The translations under genes were made by a program, and so were the position numbers. A DNA stretch of 64,000 bases from Spongiimicrobium salis (GTDB lineage Bacteria > Bacteroidota > Bacteroidia > Flavobacteriales > Flavobacteriaceae), in contig NZ_JBHEQA010000002.1 of the NCBI RefSeq assembly GCF_043678055.1, forward strand, positions 868,001 to 932,000, given 5' to 3'. This document shows positions 18,104 to 27,112 of this stretch, piece by piece. Under the pieces are notes generated by a model that made no database searches, was not told the DNA's origin, and saw only the letters and a program-made list of their open reading frames with translations. Numbering within the stretch: position 1 is the first letter of the stretch; every line of letters starts with the position of its first letter.

Positions 18104-18691
18104 ATGTTAGAAAACATCCTAGAGCACTATCATGTAATCCTTGCTTCCGGCTCTCCGAGAAGGCAACAATTCTTTAAAGAACTAGGGATTCCATTTGAGG
18201 TGCGATTAAAGCCTATCGATGAAATATACCCGCCAAATCTAAAAGCGCATGAAATATCAGATTACCTTGCCCTCTTAAAAGCCAATGCCTTTAAAGCGGA
18301 ATTGAAAGATAAGGACATCTTGATTACTTCAGATACCGTGGTATGGCATAAGGGTCATTCTTTGGCCAAACCCATGAATTCTGAGGAAGCCCATAGGATG
18401 CTCCGTACGCTATCCAATGATTGGCATGCGGTAATTACTTCTGTTTGTTTTAGTACGAGCACAATGCAAAAAGTAGTACATCAATCTACCCGAGTGAAAT
18501 TCAAGGCCTTGAGCGACGAAGAAATAAGGTTCTATATAGACACCTATAGCCCTTATGATAAGGCAGGTGGCTATGGTATTCAAGATTGGATCGGTCTAAT
18601 TGGCATTGAAGAAATTCAAGGGACCTATAGCAATGTAGTAGGCTTGCCCACCAATTTGGTTTACAAAACGTTAATAGCTATGGTAAGTTAA
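18104..18691 (+). CDS. Maf-family nucleoside triphosphate pyrophosphatase
   Basis: A 195-residue Maf/HAM1-like house-cleaning enzyme that hydrolyses non-canonical or canonical nucleotides (dTTP/UTP-type) to monophosphates. Family motifs: VILASGSPRRQQFFKELG at the nucleotide site, ITSDTVVW with the catalytic Asp, LAKPMNSEEAHRML, and the C-terminal YDKAGGYGIQDWIG. The start ATG follows the KdsC stop by 3 bases, so the three genes DUF2520-kdsC-maf form one unit. The subfamily substrate (YhdE- or YceF-like) was not resolved. Confidence 0.92.
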   Translation: MLENILEHYHVILASGSPRRQQFFKELGIPFEVRLKPIDEIYPPNLKAHEISDYLALLKANAFKAELKDKDILITSDTVVWHKGHSLAKPMNSEEAHRMLRTLSNDWHAVITSVCFSTSTMQKVVHQSTRVKFKALSDEEIRFYIDTYSPYDKAGGYGIQDWIGLIGIEEIQGTYSNVVGLPTNLVYKTLIAMVS

Positions 18692-18702
18692 TGCTTTTTA
18701 GG

Positions 18703-18710
18703 TAATTTTG
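18703..18710 (+). promoter_or_regulatory. -7 element before the lipoprotein gene
   Basis: TAATTTTG matches TAnnTTTG, 16 bases before the ATG; the -33 side is not convincing. Confidence 0.4.
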
Positions 18711-18726
18711 ATAAAAACATCGTCTT

Positions 18727-19677
18727 ATGAGGTCATTTAGCACTATCGGAATATTAGGTTCCCTTGTTTTGAGTTTTACAATACTTTCCGCTTGTGGAGA
18801 AGCTCCTGCAAAGGAAGTAAAGGAGGTAGCAATGAATACTTCTTCCCCTAAAGCAAAGCCAACACCCAAAAAACCACTTTCCGAAGCCTTTAAAAAATAC
18901 TGGTATGCCGGCAATGCCGAAATTACGTCGTATCAATTGGAAATGGCCCGTTATGGCGAAATCAGGGAAGGAAAGGCCGTTATGGTATATGTTACGGAAC
19001 CTTTTGCTGCCGGGAAACAAGTGAAGGCCGATCGCAGCAATCCCAGCAATATTCCAGTATTAAAACTAAATACGACCAAAAAGTTCCTTACGGGTATCTA
19101 CCCCTATTCTATTATGACCAGTAGTTTTTACCCTGTGAGTAATGATCAACATGCCATTAAACTAACCAATTCCGTACAAGAATGGTGCGGACAAGTTTTT
19201 GCACAATTGAACAACAAAGAACAATTTGAAGTGGCTTCCTTTTCTTATTTCGAAAGTGAGGGCGATCATCAATTCAAACTGGAAAAAGAGGTTTTAGAGA
19301 ACGAGCTGTGGAATCAATTGCGTATTGACCCCAAAAGTCTTCCTATGGGTGAATTTAAAATGATTCCTTCTTTAGAATACATCAGATTGCGTCATAAGGA
19401 GGTTAAAGCCTATACCGCAACTGCTTCTATTCAGGAAAGAGGGCCGCTAAGTACGTATACTATTGATTATCCGGAATTGGACCGAAATTTATCCATCACT
19501 TTTTCCAATGCTTTTCCCTATACGATTGAAAGTTGGACAGAATCGTACAAGAGTGGCTTTGGCCCCAAAGCCAAAATACTCACCAATAAGGCCACTAAAA
19601 TAAACCGTATTAAGAGTGCTTATTGGGGTAAAAACAAAAATAAAGATTTGCATTTAAGAGATAGTTTGGGGATATAG
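18727..19677 (+). CDS. Conserved lipoprotein of unknown function downstream of maf
   Basis: A 316-residue lipoprotein: the signal ends in LSAC (Cys22), followed by a Lys/Pro-rich linker and a globular domain with no motif I recognise. The domain starts at YWYAGNAEITSYQLEMARYGEIREG and contains VYVTEPF and EWCGQVFAQLNNK, features I associate with a Bacteroidota lipoprotein family often found beside maf, though I cannot name an activity. It sits 35 bases after maf and has a possible promoter of its own. Confidence 0.75.
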   Translation: MRSFSTIGILGSLVLSFTILSACGEAPAKEVKEVAMNTSSPKAKPTPKKPLSEAFKKYWYAGNAEITSYQLEMARYGEIREGKAVMVYVTEPFAAGKQVKADRSNPSNIPVLKLNTTKKFLTGIYPYSIMTSSFYPVSNDQHAIKLTNSVQEWCGQVFAQLNNKEQFEVASFSYFESEGDHQFKLEKEVLENELWNQLRIDPKSLPMGEFKMIPSLEYIRLRHKEVKAYTATASIQERGPLSTYTIDYPELDRNLSITFSNAFPYTIESWTESYKSGFGPKAKILTNKATKINRIKSAYWGKNKNKDLHLRDSLGI

Positions 19678-19739
19678 GTCCAAAATCTTCAATAAATATG
19701 GGGATAAAGACCATCATGTTAAAGAAGTTCTAAAACCTA

Positions 19740-19769
19740 CTTGGTAGGCAACTAATCTTTCTATCTTTG
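19740..19769 (+). promoter_or_regulatory. Promoter of the PIG-L / symporter unit
   Basis: CTTG, 18 bases, TATCTTTG: matches the Bacteroidota -33/-7 pattern, 28 bases before the ATG of the deacetylase. Confidence 0.6.
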
Positions 19770-19796
19770 GCTCACATCAACTAATGCCTTACAACT

Positions 19797-22331
19797 ATGC
19801 GTAAATTTTTGGTATGCTTCACCGCTTTCCTATGCTCAATTCCGTTAAGCCATGCACAATCACCAAAAAAACTTTCTTCATCTGAAATATATCATTCCTT
19901 ACAAAAATTAAATTTTTTAGGTACTGCACTGTATGTAGCAGCGCACCCTGATGATGAAAACACAAGATTGATTGCCTATCTTTCTAATGAAGTAAAGGCA
20001 AGAACGGCTTATTTATCCTTAACCAGAGGAGATGGTGGACAAAATTTGATCGGTCCTGAATTACGCGAATTGTTGGGGGTCTTACGAACCCAAGAACTAT
20101 TGGCTGCACGTGGTGTGGATGGCGGAGAACAATTTTTTACCCGAGCCAACGATTTTGGTTTTTCCAAACATCCAGACGAAACTTTAAAAATATGGGATAA
20201 AGAAGCTGTATTGGGTGATGTTGTCTGGGTTATTCGAAATTTAAAACCCGATGTGATCATCAATCGTTTTGATCATAGAACTCCTGGAACTACGCACGGA
20301 CACCATACTTCCTCCGCAATGTTAAGTAAGGAAGCTTTTGATTTGGTCAATGATAAAAATGCATATCCGGAGCAATTGAAGTATACCGAGGTTTGGCAAC
20401 CCAAAAGACAGTTCTTCAACACAGGATGGTGGTTCTATGGCAGTCAGGAAAACTTTAGAAAAGCGGACAAAACCAATTTATTACATTTTGATGTAGGAGT
20501 ATATTACCCTATGAGAGGACTTTCCAATAATGAAATTGCCTCCATTGCCAGTAGCCAACATTTATGTCAGGGCTTTGGGAGAATTTCTACCAGAGGCTCA
20601 CAAGACGAATACATTGAATTGATCAATGGAGATCTGCCCAAGGACAAAAACAACATTTTTGATGGAATCAATACCACTTGGTCTCGTGTGGAAGGGGGAA
20701 AAGCTATTGGAAAAATCCTGTATGCCTTGGAAAAGGAGTTTGATTTTGTCAATCCCTCCAAACATTTGCCGGAGTTGGTAAAAGCACGTCAGTTATTGGC
20801 AAATATTAAAGATGCCCACTGGAGAAAACTTAAATTAAAGGAATTGGATGATTTAATATTATCCATCACGGGATTGTATTTGGAAGCTTCTGCCCAAACC
20901 GCTTATACCAATCCAGAAAGTACGGTAAAAGTAAACATTGAAGCTCTTAATAGAAGTGAGGCCAATATTACTTTAAAGTCAATAAAAATCGAAGAAACAG
21001 GAGAGCAACTTACTCCTAATAGCAAGCTCCAAAACAATCAAAGGAGTACCTATGAGATTTCCTTAAATGTTGCTAAGAATACGGGATATACCAGTCCTTA
21101 TTGGTTGAGCGATCAAGGTAGTTTGGGTATGTATACCGTAAACGATCAAAATCTTATCGGGAAAGCGGAGACGCCACGGGCCTTTCACGCAAATTTCACT
21201 TTAGATTTTAATGGATACCCCATTTCTTTTACTAGACCTATTGTCCGTCGCTATTCCAGACCAGATAAGGGAGAATTGTATCGTCCTTTTGAAATTTTGC
21301 CAGAAGCAACGGTAGCTATGCCTGATAAAGTAGTCATTTTTGCAGATGCCTCTACGAAGGAAATTCCAGTGACCATTACTGCTGGCAGAAATGACCTTAG
21401 CGGGAGTGTACGATTGAATTATCCGGAAGGATGGCAGGTCAGTCCTGAAAAGATCGACTTTAACATTGCCCAAAAAGGGGATGGACAAACGGTAACTTTT
21501 AAAGTAGTTCCTCCATCCGGCGAAAGTGAAGGGAATATTACGCCTATGGTAAATGTCGATGGAAAAGTATACTCCAAAGAGTTAATTTCCATTACCTATG
21601 ACCATGTACCGCAGCAATCTATATTATTACCTGCCAAAACAAAAATAGTTCGTTTAAACATCCAAAAAGTAGGGGAACATATTGGGTATATTGTTGGTGC
21701 CGGTGACAAAATACCGGAAAGTTTAGAACAGATTGGGTACAATGTGCACCTCATTGACCCAAGTACAATTCAAAAGGGAAGTTTGGATAAGTATGATGCT
21801 GTTGTTGTAGGGATCCGTGCGTATAATGTGGTTCCTGAATTGCGGTTTAAACAACGTTTCTTATTGGACTATGTCAATGAGGGAGGTAATCTTGTTATTC
21901 AATACAATACTGCTGGTAGAAGAGGGCTGAATATAGACAATCTTGCCCCCTACCCCATTACCCTATCCAGAGATCGTGTGACGGATGAAAATTCGAAAGT
22001 GGAGATCTTGGCAAAAGATCATTCCCTTATTAATTATCCCAATGCTATAAAAGAAGGGGATTTTGATGGCTGGGTACAGGAGCGAGGACTTTATTTTCCA
22101 AATAGCTGGGACAAACAATTTACGCCCATTCTTTCCATGAACGATGCCGGGGAAAGTGCAAAAAAAGGCAGCCTTATTATTGCACCTTATGGGAAAGGAA
22201 ATTATATTTATACGGGACTCAGCTTTTTTAGGGAATTGCCTGCGGGTGTTTCCGGCGCTTACAAATTATTCGCCAATATGCTTTCTATAGGAAAAGAAAA
22301 AGTAGAGAAGGAAAATGCAATTAAAGGCTAA
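19797..22331 (+). CDS. Exported PIG-L (LmbE-like) deacetylase with C-terminal amidotransferase-like domain
   Basis: An 844-residue exported protein. After a signal peptide (cleavage near SHAQS, residue ~21) comes a zinc-dependent PIG-L deacetylase domain (residues ~40-280) with AAHPDDEN at ~47-54 and FDHRTPGTTHGHH at ~160-172, residues expected to bind zinc. A beta-sandwich middle (~380-610) and a C-terminal class I glutamine-amidotransferase/ThuA-like domain (~640-835) follow. PIG-L enzymes remove N-acetyl groups from GlcNAc conjugates; here the location is extracytoplasmic and the target is unknown. It heads a unit with a 33-residue membrane peptide and an SSS symporter, suggesting that it processes what the symporter imports. 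Confidence 0.88.
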   Translation: MRKFLVCFTAFLCSIPLSHAQSPKKLSSSEIYHSLQKLNFLGTALYVAAHPDDENTRLIAYLSNEVKARTAYLSLTRGDGGQNLIGPELRELLGVLRTQELLAARGVDGGEQFFTRANDFGFSKHPDETLKIWDKEAVLGDVVWVIRNLKPDVIINRFDHRTPGTTHGHHTSSAMLSKEAFDLVNDKNAYPEQLKYTEVWQPKRQFFNTGWWFYGSQENFRKADKTNLLHFDVGVYYPMRGLSNNEIASIASSQHLCQGFGRISTRGSQDEYIELINGDLPKDKNNIFDGINTTWSRVEGGKAIGKILYALEKEFDFVNPSKHLPELVKARQLLANIKDAHWRKLKLKELDDLILSITGLYLEASAQTAYTNPESTVKVNIEALNRSEANITLKSIKIEETGEQLTPNSKLQNNQRSTYEISLNVAKNTGYTSPYWLSDQGSLGMYTVNDQNLIGKAETPRAFHANFTLDFNGYPISFTRPIVRRYSRPDKGELYRPFEILPEATVAMPDKVVIFADASTKEIPVTITAGRNDLSGSVRLNYPEGWQVSPEKIDFNIAQKGDGQTVTFKVVPPSGESEGNITPMVNVDGKVYSKELISITYDHVPQQSILLPAKTKIVRLNIQKVGEHIGYIVGAGDKIPESLEQIGYNVHLIDPSTIQKGSLDKYDAVVVGIRAYNVVPELRFKQRFLLDYVNEGGNLVIQYNTAGRRGLNIDNLAPYPITLSRDRVTDENSKVEILAKDHSLINYPNAIKEGDFDGWVQERGLYFPNSWDKQFTPILSMNDAGESAKKGSLIIAPYGKGNYIYTGLSFFRELPAGVSGAYKLFANMLSIGKEKVEKENAIKG

Positions 22332-22333
22332 TT

Positions 22334-22435
22334 ATGCACAATAAATTTATTTGGAAAAAAGCATACACCATTGTGCTTGTTCTCAATATACTATACTTTA
22401 TTTTTTTCTATTATATAATGACCGCACACCGCTAA
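22334..22435 (+). CDS. 33-residue single-pass membrane peptide between deacetylase and symporter genes
   Basis: A short frame with ATG two bases after the deacetylase stop and TAA one base before the symporter ATG. It encodes a basic N-terminus (MHNKFIWKKAY), one hydrophobic helix (about residues 11-28, rich in Ile/Leu/Phe/Tyr) and the polar end MTAHR. The exact fit between two genes, a complete membrane helix with positive-inside charge and the start/stop spacing argue for a real gene. Small single-helix subunits accompany some SSS-type carriers (for example YhdT with PanF); a similar accessory role is an inference. Confidence 0.65.
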   Translation: MHNKFIWKKAYTIVLVLNILYFIFFYYIMTAHR

Positions 22436-22436
22436 T

Positions 22437-24134
22437 ATGGAAAGAATAGATTGGATCATACTCTCAGGGACATTACTATTCATTGTTGGCTATGGAGTAT
22501 GGAAAACACGAAAAAACAAAAGTGTAAATGATTATATTCTTGGCGGAAAAGAGGCAAAATGGTGGACTATAGGCTTATCGGTAATGGCTACACAAGCCAG
22601 TGCCATCACTTTTTTGTCTACACCTGGGCAAGCTTTTCATGATGGAATGGGTTTTGTTCAATTTTATTTTGGACTTCCGATAGCAATGGTCATTATCTGC
22701 ATGGTCTTTGTTCCCTTGTACCATCGTCTAAAAGTCTATACGGCCTATGAATTTTTGGAAAAACGATTTGATCTAAAGACGAGAACCTTAGCGGCTATTC
22801 TATTTTTAATACAACGGGGTTTGGCTGCAGGGATTACCATTTTTGCGCCCGCTATTATTCTTTCCGCTGTTTTAGGTTGGAATTTAAGGCTACTTACCGT
22901 AATTATAGGCCTTTTGGTTATTGTATATACCGTATCGGGAGGAACCAAAGCCGTAAATGTCACCCAAAAGCAGCAAATGTTTATTATCATGGGAGGTATG
23001 TTCGCTGCTTTTTTCTTTATTATGAATTACCTGCCCAATGATATCACCTTCACCAAGGCTTTGAAAGTTGCGGGAGCAAATGATAAATTGAACATCCTGG
23101 ATTTTAGTTTTGACACGGATAAAAGATATACCTTTTGGAGCGGAATTACCGGGGGGCTTTTTTTAGCGCTATCCTATTTTGGTACAGATCAAAGCCAGGT
23201 ACAACGCTATCTCTCCGGGAAATCGATTCGCGAGAGTCAATTGGGGCTTATTTTCAATGGAATTTTAAAAATTCCCATGCAATTTTTTATCCTTTTGATC
23301 GGGGTGATGGTATTTGTGTTCTATCAATATCATCCCTCTCCCCTGAATTTTAACCCTTCTGCAACAAAAATTGTCATGGATTCGCCTTATGCTGGGGAAT
23401 ATGCTGCATTGGAAGCGGAACATCAAAAATTGGAAGTGCAAAAAAAAATTGCGCAAAATCACTATTCCAATGCCTTAGAACTGAAGGAGTACGCGGCTAT
23501 TGAAGGGGCAAAACAAGAAATCATTGCCATAAACAAAAAGGAGAAATACAACAGATTGGCAGGAAAAGCCCTGATCAAACAGGCGAGTGCCGTGGTGGAA
23601 ACCAATGACAAAGATTATGTTTTTATTCATTTTATCCTGAATTACCTTCCCAAAGGATTGGTAGGCCTTCTGCTTGCGGTAATTCTTTCAGCAGCCATGT
23701 CGTCCACTGCTTCCGAACTAAATGCCCTAGGTACCATAACAGCATTAGATCTGTATAAAAGAAATACCAGGGGCAAGTCCGATAATCATTATGTAACCGC
23801 TTCTAAAGGTTTTACATTATTATGGGGGATTATTGCTATTGGAATCGCCAGTTTTGCCAATCTCTTCGATAATTTGATCCAGTTGGTGAATATTATCGGT
23901 TCTATCTTTTACGGGAATGTCCTAGGTATTTTTTTATTGGCCTTCTTTTTTAAGTTTATTCGCGGGAATGCCGTTTTCATTGGGGCCATTATTACCCAAG
24001 TCATAGTTATCTTAGGATGGTACCTGGATTGGATGTCTTATCTATGGCTCAATGCCTTTGGATGTGCATTGGTTATCGCTATTGCCTTCGTAATAGAGCT
24101 TATTGAAAGAAATACTTCGGAAACCCCAGTTTAA
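22437..24134 (+). CDS. Sodium:solute symporter (SSS family)
   Basis: A 565-residue inner-membrane carrier with the SSS/SLC5 fold: about thirteen or fourteen helices, the first beginning at WIILSGTLLFIVGYGVW, and the conserved VMATQASAITFLSTPGQAF (helix 2), VYTVSGGTKAVNVTQKQQ and SYFGTDQSQVQRYLSGKS signatures. A charged insertion of ~75 residues (residues ~315-395, Lys/Glu-rich) separates the helices and is longer than in PutP-like members. It imports an unidentified solute with Na+; the adjacent PIG-L enzyme hints at an N-acetylated sugar or derivative. Confidence 0.92.
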   Translation: MERIDWIILSGTLLFIVGYGVWKTRKNKSVNDYILGGKEAKWWTIGLSVMATQASAITFLSTPGQAFHDGMGFVQFYFGLPIAMVIICMVFVPLYHRLKVYTAYEFLEKRFDLKTRTLAAILFLIQRGLAAGITIFAPAIILSAVLGWNLRLLTVIIGLLVIVYTVSGGTKAVNVTQKQQMFIIMGGMFAAFFFIMNYLPNDITFTKALKVAGANDKLNILDFSFDTDKRYTFWSGITGGLFLALSYFGTDQSQVQRYLSGKSIRESQLGLIFNGILKIPMQFFILLIGVMVFVFYQYHPSPLNFNPSATKIVMDSPYAGEYAALEAEHQKLEVQKKIAQNHYSNALELKEYAAIEGAKQEIIAINKKEKYNRLAGKALIKQASAVVETNDKDYVFIHFILNYLPKGLVGLLLAVILSAAMSSTASELNALGTITALDLYKRNTRGKSDNHYVTASKGFTLLWGIIAIGIASFANLFDNLIQLVNIIGSIFYGNVLGIFLLAFFFKFIRGNAVFIGAIITQVIVILGWYLDWMSYLWLNAFGCALVIAIAFVIELIERNTSETPV

Positions 24135-24194
24135 TACCTAGTTTGTTTCAATAAGAACGGATGTTGTATTTCCCTAACAAATGCAAATTGAGGA

Positions 24195-24806
24195 ATGAGT
24201 ACAATCAAAACCATCGTATTTGACTTATATCATACTTTGATTGAGATAAAGGAATCGAACCATTTCTTTTTGAGATTGTTTAAAGATTCCCAAAACGGCT
24301 TCGGTATGGATGTTTCTAGCTACCTCCAACTTATTATGAAAACTAAGCTTAATGATTTAAGTACTATTCTACCGCCAGAGTTTAATATCTTATTTCATAA
24401 AAACTTAAAACATCTAGAAGAAGAACTGAATTCTATTATCGTTTATACAGAGGTCTTTAATGTTCTTCAGGATTTAAACAAGGAATTTCGGATTTTTCTA
24501 GTTTCAAATTTGGCATGTCCCTATAAAGCTCCAGTTTTTCACCATAATTTAGATCAGTATTTTGAAAAAATGATTTTTTCGAGTGATGTTGGGTATTTAA
24601 AACCCGATAGAAGGATTTTTTCTGAAGTTGAAAAACTAACAGCTAATATGCCCAAAGAAATACTAATGATTGGAGATTCCTTTAAATCAGATATTGTCGG
24701 AGCAAAAAATATGGGATGGAACTATTTAAGGGTTAATCGTTTTACTTCCATCTCAAAAGATTATGAAATAAAGGATTTGAACCTTATACGGAAACACATT
24801 TTATAG
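24195..24806 (+). CDS. HAD-superfamily hydrolase (haloacid dehalogenase-like, subfamily I)
   Basis: A 203-residue HAD enzyme with motif I VFDLYHTLIEI (nucleophile Asp11, and Tyr-His in place of the DxD second acid, as in dehalogenase/phosphatase relatives), motif II LVSNLA, the Lys in GYLKPDRRIF and motif IV MIGDSFKSDIVGAKNMGW. The cap is helical. The substrate is unknown. The gene is noticeably AT-richer than its neighbours and stands alone between the symporter and a strong terminator. Confidence 0.82.
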   Translation: MSTIKTIVFDLYHTLIEIKESNHFFLRLFKDSQNGFGMDVSSYLQLIMKTKLNDLSTILPPEFNILFHKNLKHLEEELNSIIVYTEVFNVLQDLNKEFRIFLVSNLACPYKAPVFHHNLDQYFEKMIFSSDVGYLKPDRRIFSEVEKLTANMPKEILMIGDSFKSDIVGAKNMGWNYLRVNRFTSISKDYEIKDLNLIRKHIL

Positions 24807-24835
24807 TTGAATCAAATATCCATATTCCATGTATG

Positions 24836-24868
24836 AAAAAGGCCGCTATGATGATAGCGGCCTTTTTT
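24836..24868. terminator. Bidirectional terminator between HAD and DUF2911 genes
   Basis: AAAAGGCCGCTAT / ATAGCGGCCTTTT, a 13-bp stem with A-run and T-run on either side, serving two convergent genes. Confidence 0.92.
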
Positions 24869-24887
24869 ACTATAAAAATACTTTTAC

Positions 24888-25736
24888 TTATAGTGCACCC
24901 CATTCTTTTAAGGATGCCTTGTTTTGGCGTACATAGCCTCCGTTATTTGCAGCTTCAGCAGCAGCTAGGGATTTTTTGGCAGCAGCGATAGCTCCTTTTT
25001 TATCTCCCAACTTGGCATAGATCAAAGCTTGTCTTCTCATGACCCAGAACTGCCTTCCTTCCTTATCCATAGCTACAGCCTTGTCAATCCATTCTTTGGC
25101 TTTTTTCAAATCTTTTCCTTCTTCATAATAATAAGAAGCTGCAGCGTAGTAGTCTCCTCCAGAAGGGCCATTCATGACATTTTCAATGCTTGCAACCGCC
25201 TTTTCTACCGTTGGCACCTCAATTTTTACCCCTACATAGGTCTTTTCCCAAAGTAGGCCCAATACCCCAGCGTTATTCGTTAAATCATCAAAAGAAATCG
25301 TAAAGGTTTCAATAGGCATAGGCATTGGATATACCTCTACCGTTGTTTTGGCCACAACTTTGCTGTCATCCCATTTCCTAGGGGTACCCCAGTTATTGGT
25401 ATCTGCATAGAAATACACTTCCCAAGTGGTTTTGCCCGGTCTTGTATAAAGGGCATAAGTACCTGCTTTAAGGGTTTGACCATCAACTTTTACATCATCG
25501 CTAAAAGCCACTGTTGTATTGGCATTGGCTCCGGTTCTCCATACTTCTCCATAAGCTTCCAAACCTCCAAAAATAGTACGTCCCCGCATGGAAGGTCTTG
25601 AATACTCTACGGTAATATCAGTAAGTCCTACGGTTTGCTTCAAGGTGGAAGAAGGACTTGGTTGTGGTGTCGTAATTTGCGCCTGTACTCCTACGGCAAC
25701 AAAAAGTAAACACGCTAAAAGTGTCAATTTTTTCAT
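24888..25736 (-). CDS. Exported DUF2911 protein with TPR-like C-terminus
   Basis: A 282-residue protein. The start is taken at the ATG at 25736 because it opens a typical signal peptide (MKKLTLLACLLF, cleavage near GVQAQ); the frame runs further upstream but without signal character. The DUF2911 domain occupies residues ~25-175 (VEYSRPSMRGRTIFGG, GEVWRTGANANTTVAF, LKAGTYALYTRPG) and is followed by helical TPR-like repeats (WIDKAVAMDKEGRQFW, KAKEWIDKAV). DUF2911 is common in Bacteroidota and its function is unknown; the beta-rich domain is probably a periplasmic binding or structural module. Confidence 0.9.
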   Translation of the reverse strand: MKKLTLLACLLFVAVGVQAQITTPQPSPSSTLKQTVGLTDITVEYSRPSMRGRTIFGGLEAYGEVWRTGANANTTVAFSDDVKVDGQTLKAGTYALYTRPGKTTWEVYFYADTNNWGTPRKWDDSKVVAKTTVEVYPMPMPIETFTISFDDLTNNAGVLGLLWEKTYVGVKIEVPTVEKAVASIENVMNGPSGGDYYAAASYYYEEGKDLKKAKEWIDKAVAMDKEGRQFWVMRRQALIYAKLGDKKGAIAAAKKSLAAAEAANNGGYVRQNKASLKEWGAL

Positions 25737-25830
25737 TTTAAATGGATTTAATAGTTTTTTAGCGAAATTAGATAAAACCAACCGTGAATTTGTTAACAAA
25801 TCCTTAAAAAGTAGGGTGAAGACCACATTT

Positions 25831-26958
25831 TTAATAGCGTGCAAAGCCTTTTGAAATAATTCCAGATCGTAAGTAAAAGGTCAGATAATATATGCCGGTG
25901 GACAAAGCAGAAATAGCAATGGTATTAGCGGTAATCTGATTGGGTAAGGCAAACTCTACCATTTTCCCGCTACTGTCAAAAATAGCTCTCCCTAGAATTT
26001 CGGAAGTGGTTTGCAACTCATATTCCAATGTTTGGGAATTTGGGGAGGTAAAAATTAAAAATTGTTCTTCTTCATTTTCAGGAGGCATTTCAATTTCTAA
26101 AATAGCATTGAATGCAAACAATCGCGAAGGTGATGTAATATTAAAATTGGAATTGGAAAAGAATTCCGAGGAAAAAAAATAACGTCCATCACCTATGGCA
26201 GCTAAAGCTTCAACCTGAATTGTACCCAGGTTTAAATTTGTCCTTTCCGTGGTTCCTCCAAAAATAGAGGTAGTCGTCAATCCCTTTACCTCAATTAAAA
26301 AACCTTGTAATAAGGAAGTATAACCAATTAAAAACAAGGTTTCGCCCAAAGGGTCAAAAGTTGCTCCCGTAACCAATCCCCTGCTATCATATTCCTCCAT
26401 AGGCTGAGCAATATGATTTCCAGGTAGTTTTGGAATTGAATACACTACAGTTCCGTTACCTTGCCATTGTTTTGTAAGCAGTACCAATTGATCATTATAA
26501 TGGAACAAGGCTTCTGCATCCCAATTACTATTTGGAGCCCTATCGAAATTGGTTTGATCTTGATATGAAAAGTCAATGCGATCGGCCATAACCGAAGTAT
26601 TGGCATCATAGGCCGTTTTAAGAATCCTGTAAATCACCAAATCCTGCCGGTCTCCGTTAAAGTTTCCAAAGTCCCCTATATAAATATAGTTTTCATCTTG
26701 TGTGATATCTTCCCAGTCCACATTGGTTGCATTTGCAATGCGTATTGTTCTGGTTATGGCTAAAGAAACCGTATCGATCTCGTGCAATAGCGCTTCATTC
26801 CCCGAATCGTTATGGGTGATCAGTTTCCCATTGTAAAATAGTAATCCAGAGCTCTCGGTCAACGCATTTGGAAGCTGGCCAATTTCTATAATATCTTCTT
26901 GGGCAGATACTACAAAAACACCTAACAGAAAAAGCAGATATAAGCGTTTTATTCTCAA
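25831..26958 (-). CDS. T9SS-secreted beta-propeller-like protein
   Basis: A 375-residue exported protein. No ATG exists upstream of its domains; the TTG at 26958 gives a clean signal peptide (RIKRLYLLFLLGVFVVSAQ), so I use that, while the ORF extends to a TTG at 27039. The body looks like a six-bladed propeller (TESSGLLFYNGKLITHNDSG, VDWEDITQDENYIYIGDFGN) of the SdiA-regulated/YjiK-like type. The last ~80 residues, ending in GIYYLTFYLRSGI..KGFARY, match a type IX secretion C-terminal sorting domain. Expected at the cell surface; ligand unknown. Confidence 0.75.
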   Translation of the reverse strand: MRIKRLYLLFLLGVFVVSAQEDIIEIGQLPNALTESSGLLFYNGKLITHNDSGNEALLHEIDTVSLAITRTIRIANATNVDWEDITQDENYIYIGDFGNFNGDRQDLVIYRILKTAYDANTSVMADRIDFSYQDQTNFDRAPNSNWDAEALFHYNDQLVLLTKQWQGNGTVVYSIPKLPGNHIAQPMEEYDSRGLVTGATFDPLGETLFLIGYTSLLQGFLIEVKGLTTTSIFGGTTERTNLNLGTIQVEALAAIGDGRYFFSSEFFSNSNFNITSPSRLFAFNAILEIEMPPENEEEQFLIFTSPNSQTLEYELQTTSEILGRAIFDSSGKMVEFALPNQITANTIAISALSTGIYYLTFYLRSGIISKGFARY

Positions 26959-27095
26959 GCTTGTATAAAATAAACAGTAGTTTTGAATGCTAACGAAATA
27001 ATAAGGAAATCCGTATACCCGAAAAAGTAGGGATTTCAAGTTTTAATTTACTTATTTTTTACGACAAGCTAACATTTAGTTCATATGAAAACAAT

Positions 27096-27103
27096 TAATT
27101 TTG
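27096..27103 (+). promoter_or_regulatory. -7 element of the aquaporin gene
   Basis: TAATTTTG fits TAnnTTTG and ends only 9 bases before the ATG, so the message would be nearly leaderless. Confidence 0.5.
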
Positions 27104-27112
27104 CGCTTACGT

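Noticed and set aside
19797..22331. Second bacillithiol deacetylase (BshB2)
   Set aside because: It is exported, more than three times longer and has extra domains; BshB enzymes are short and cytoplasmic.
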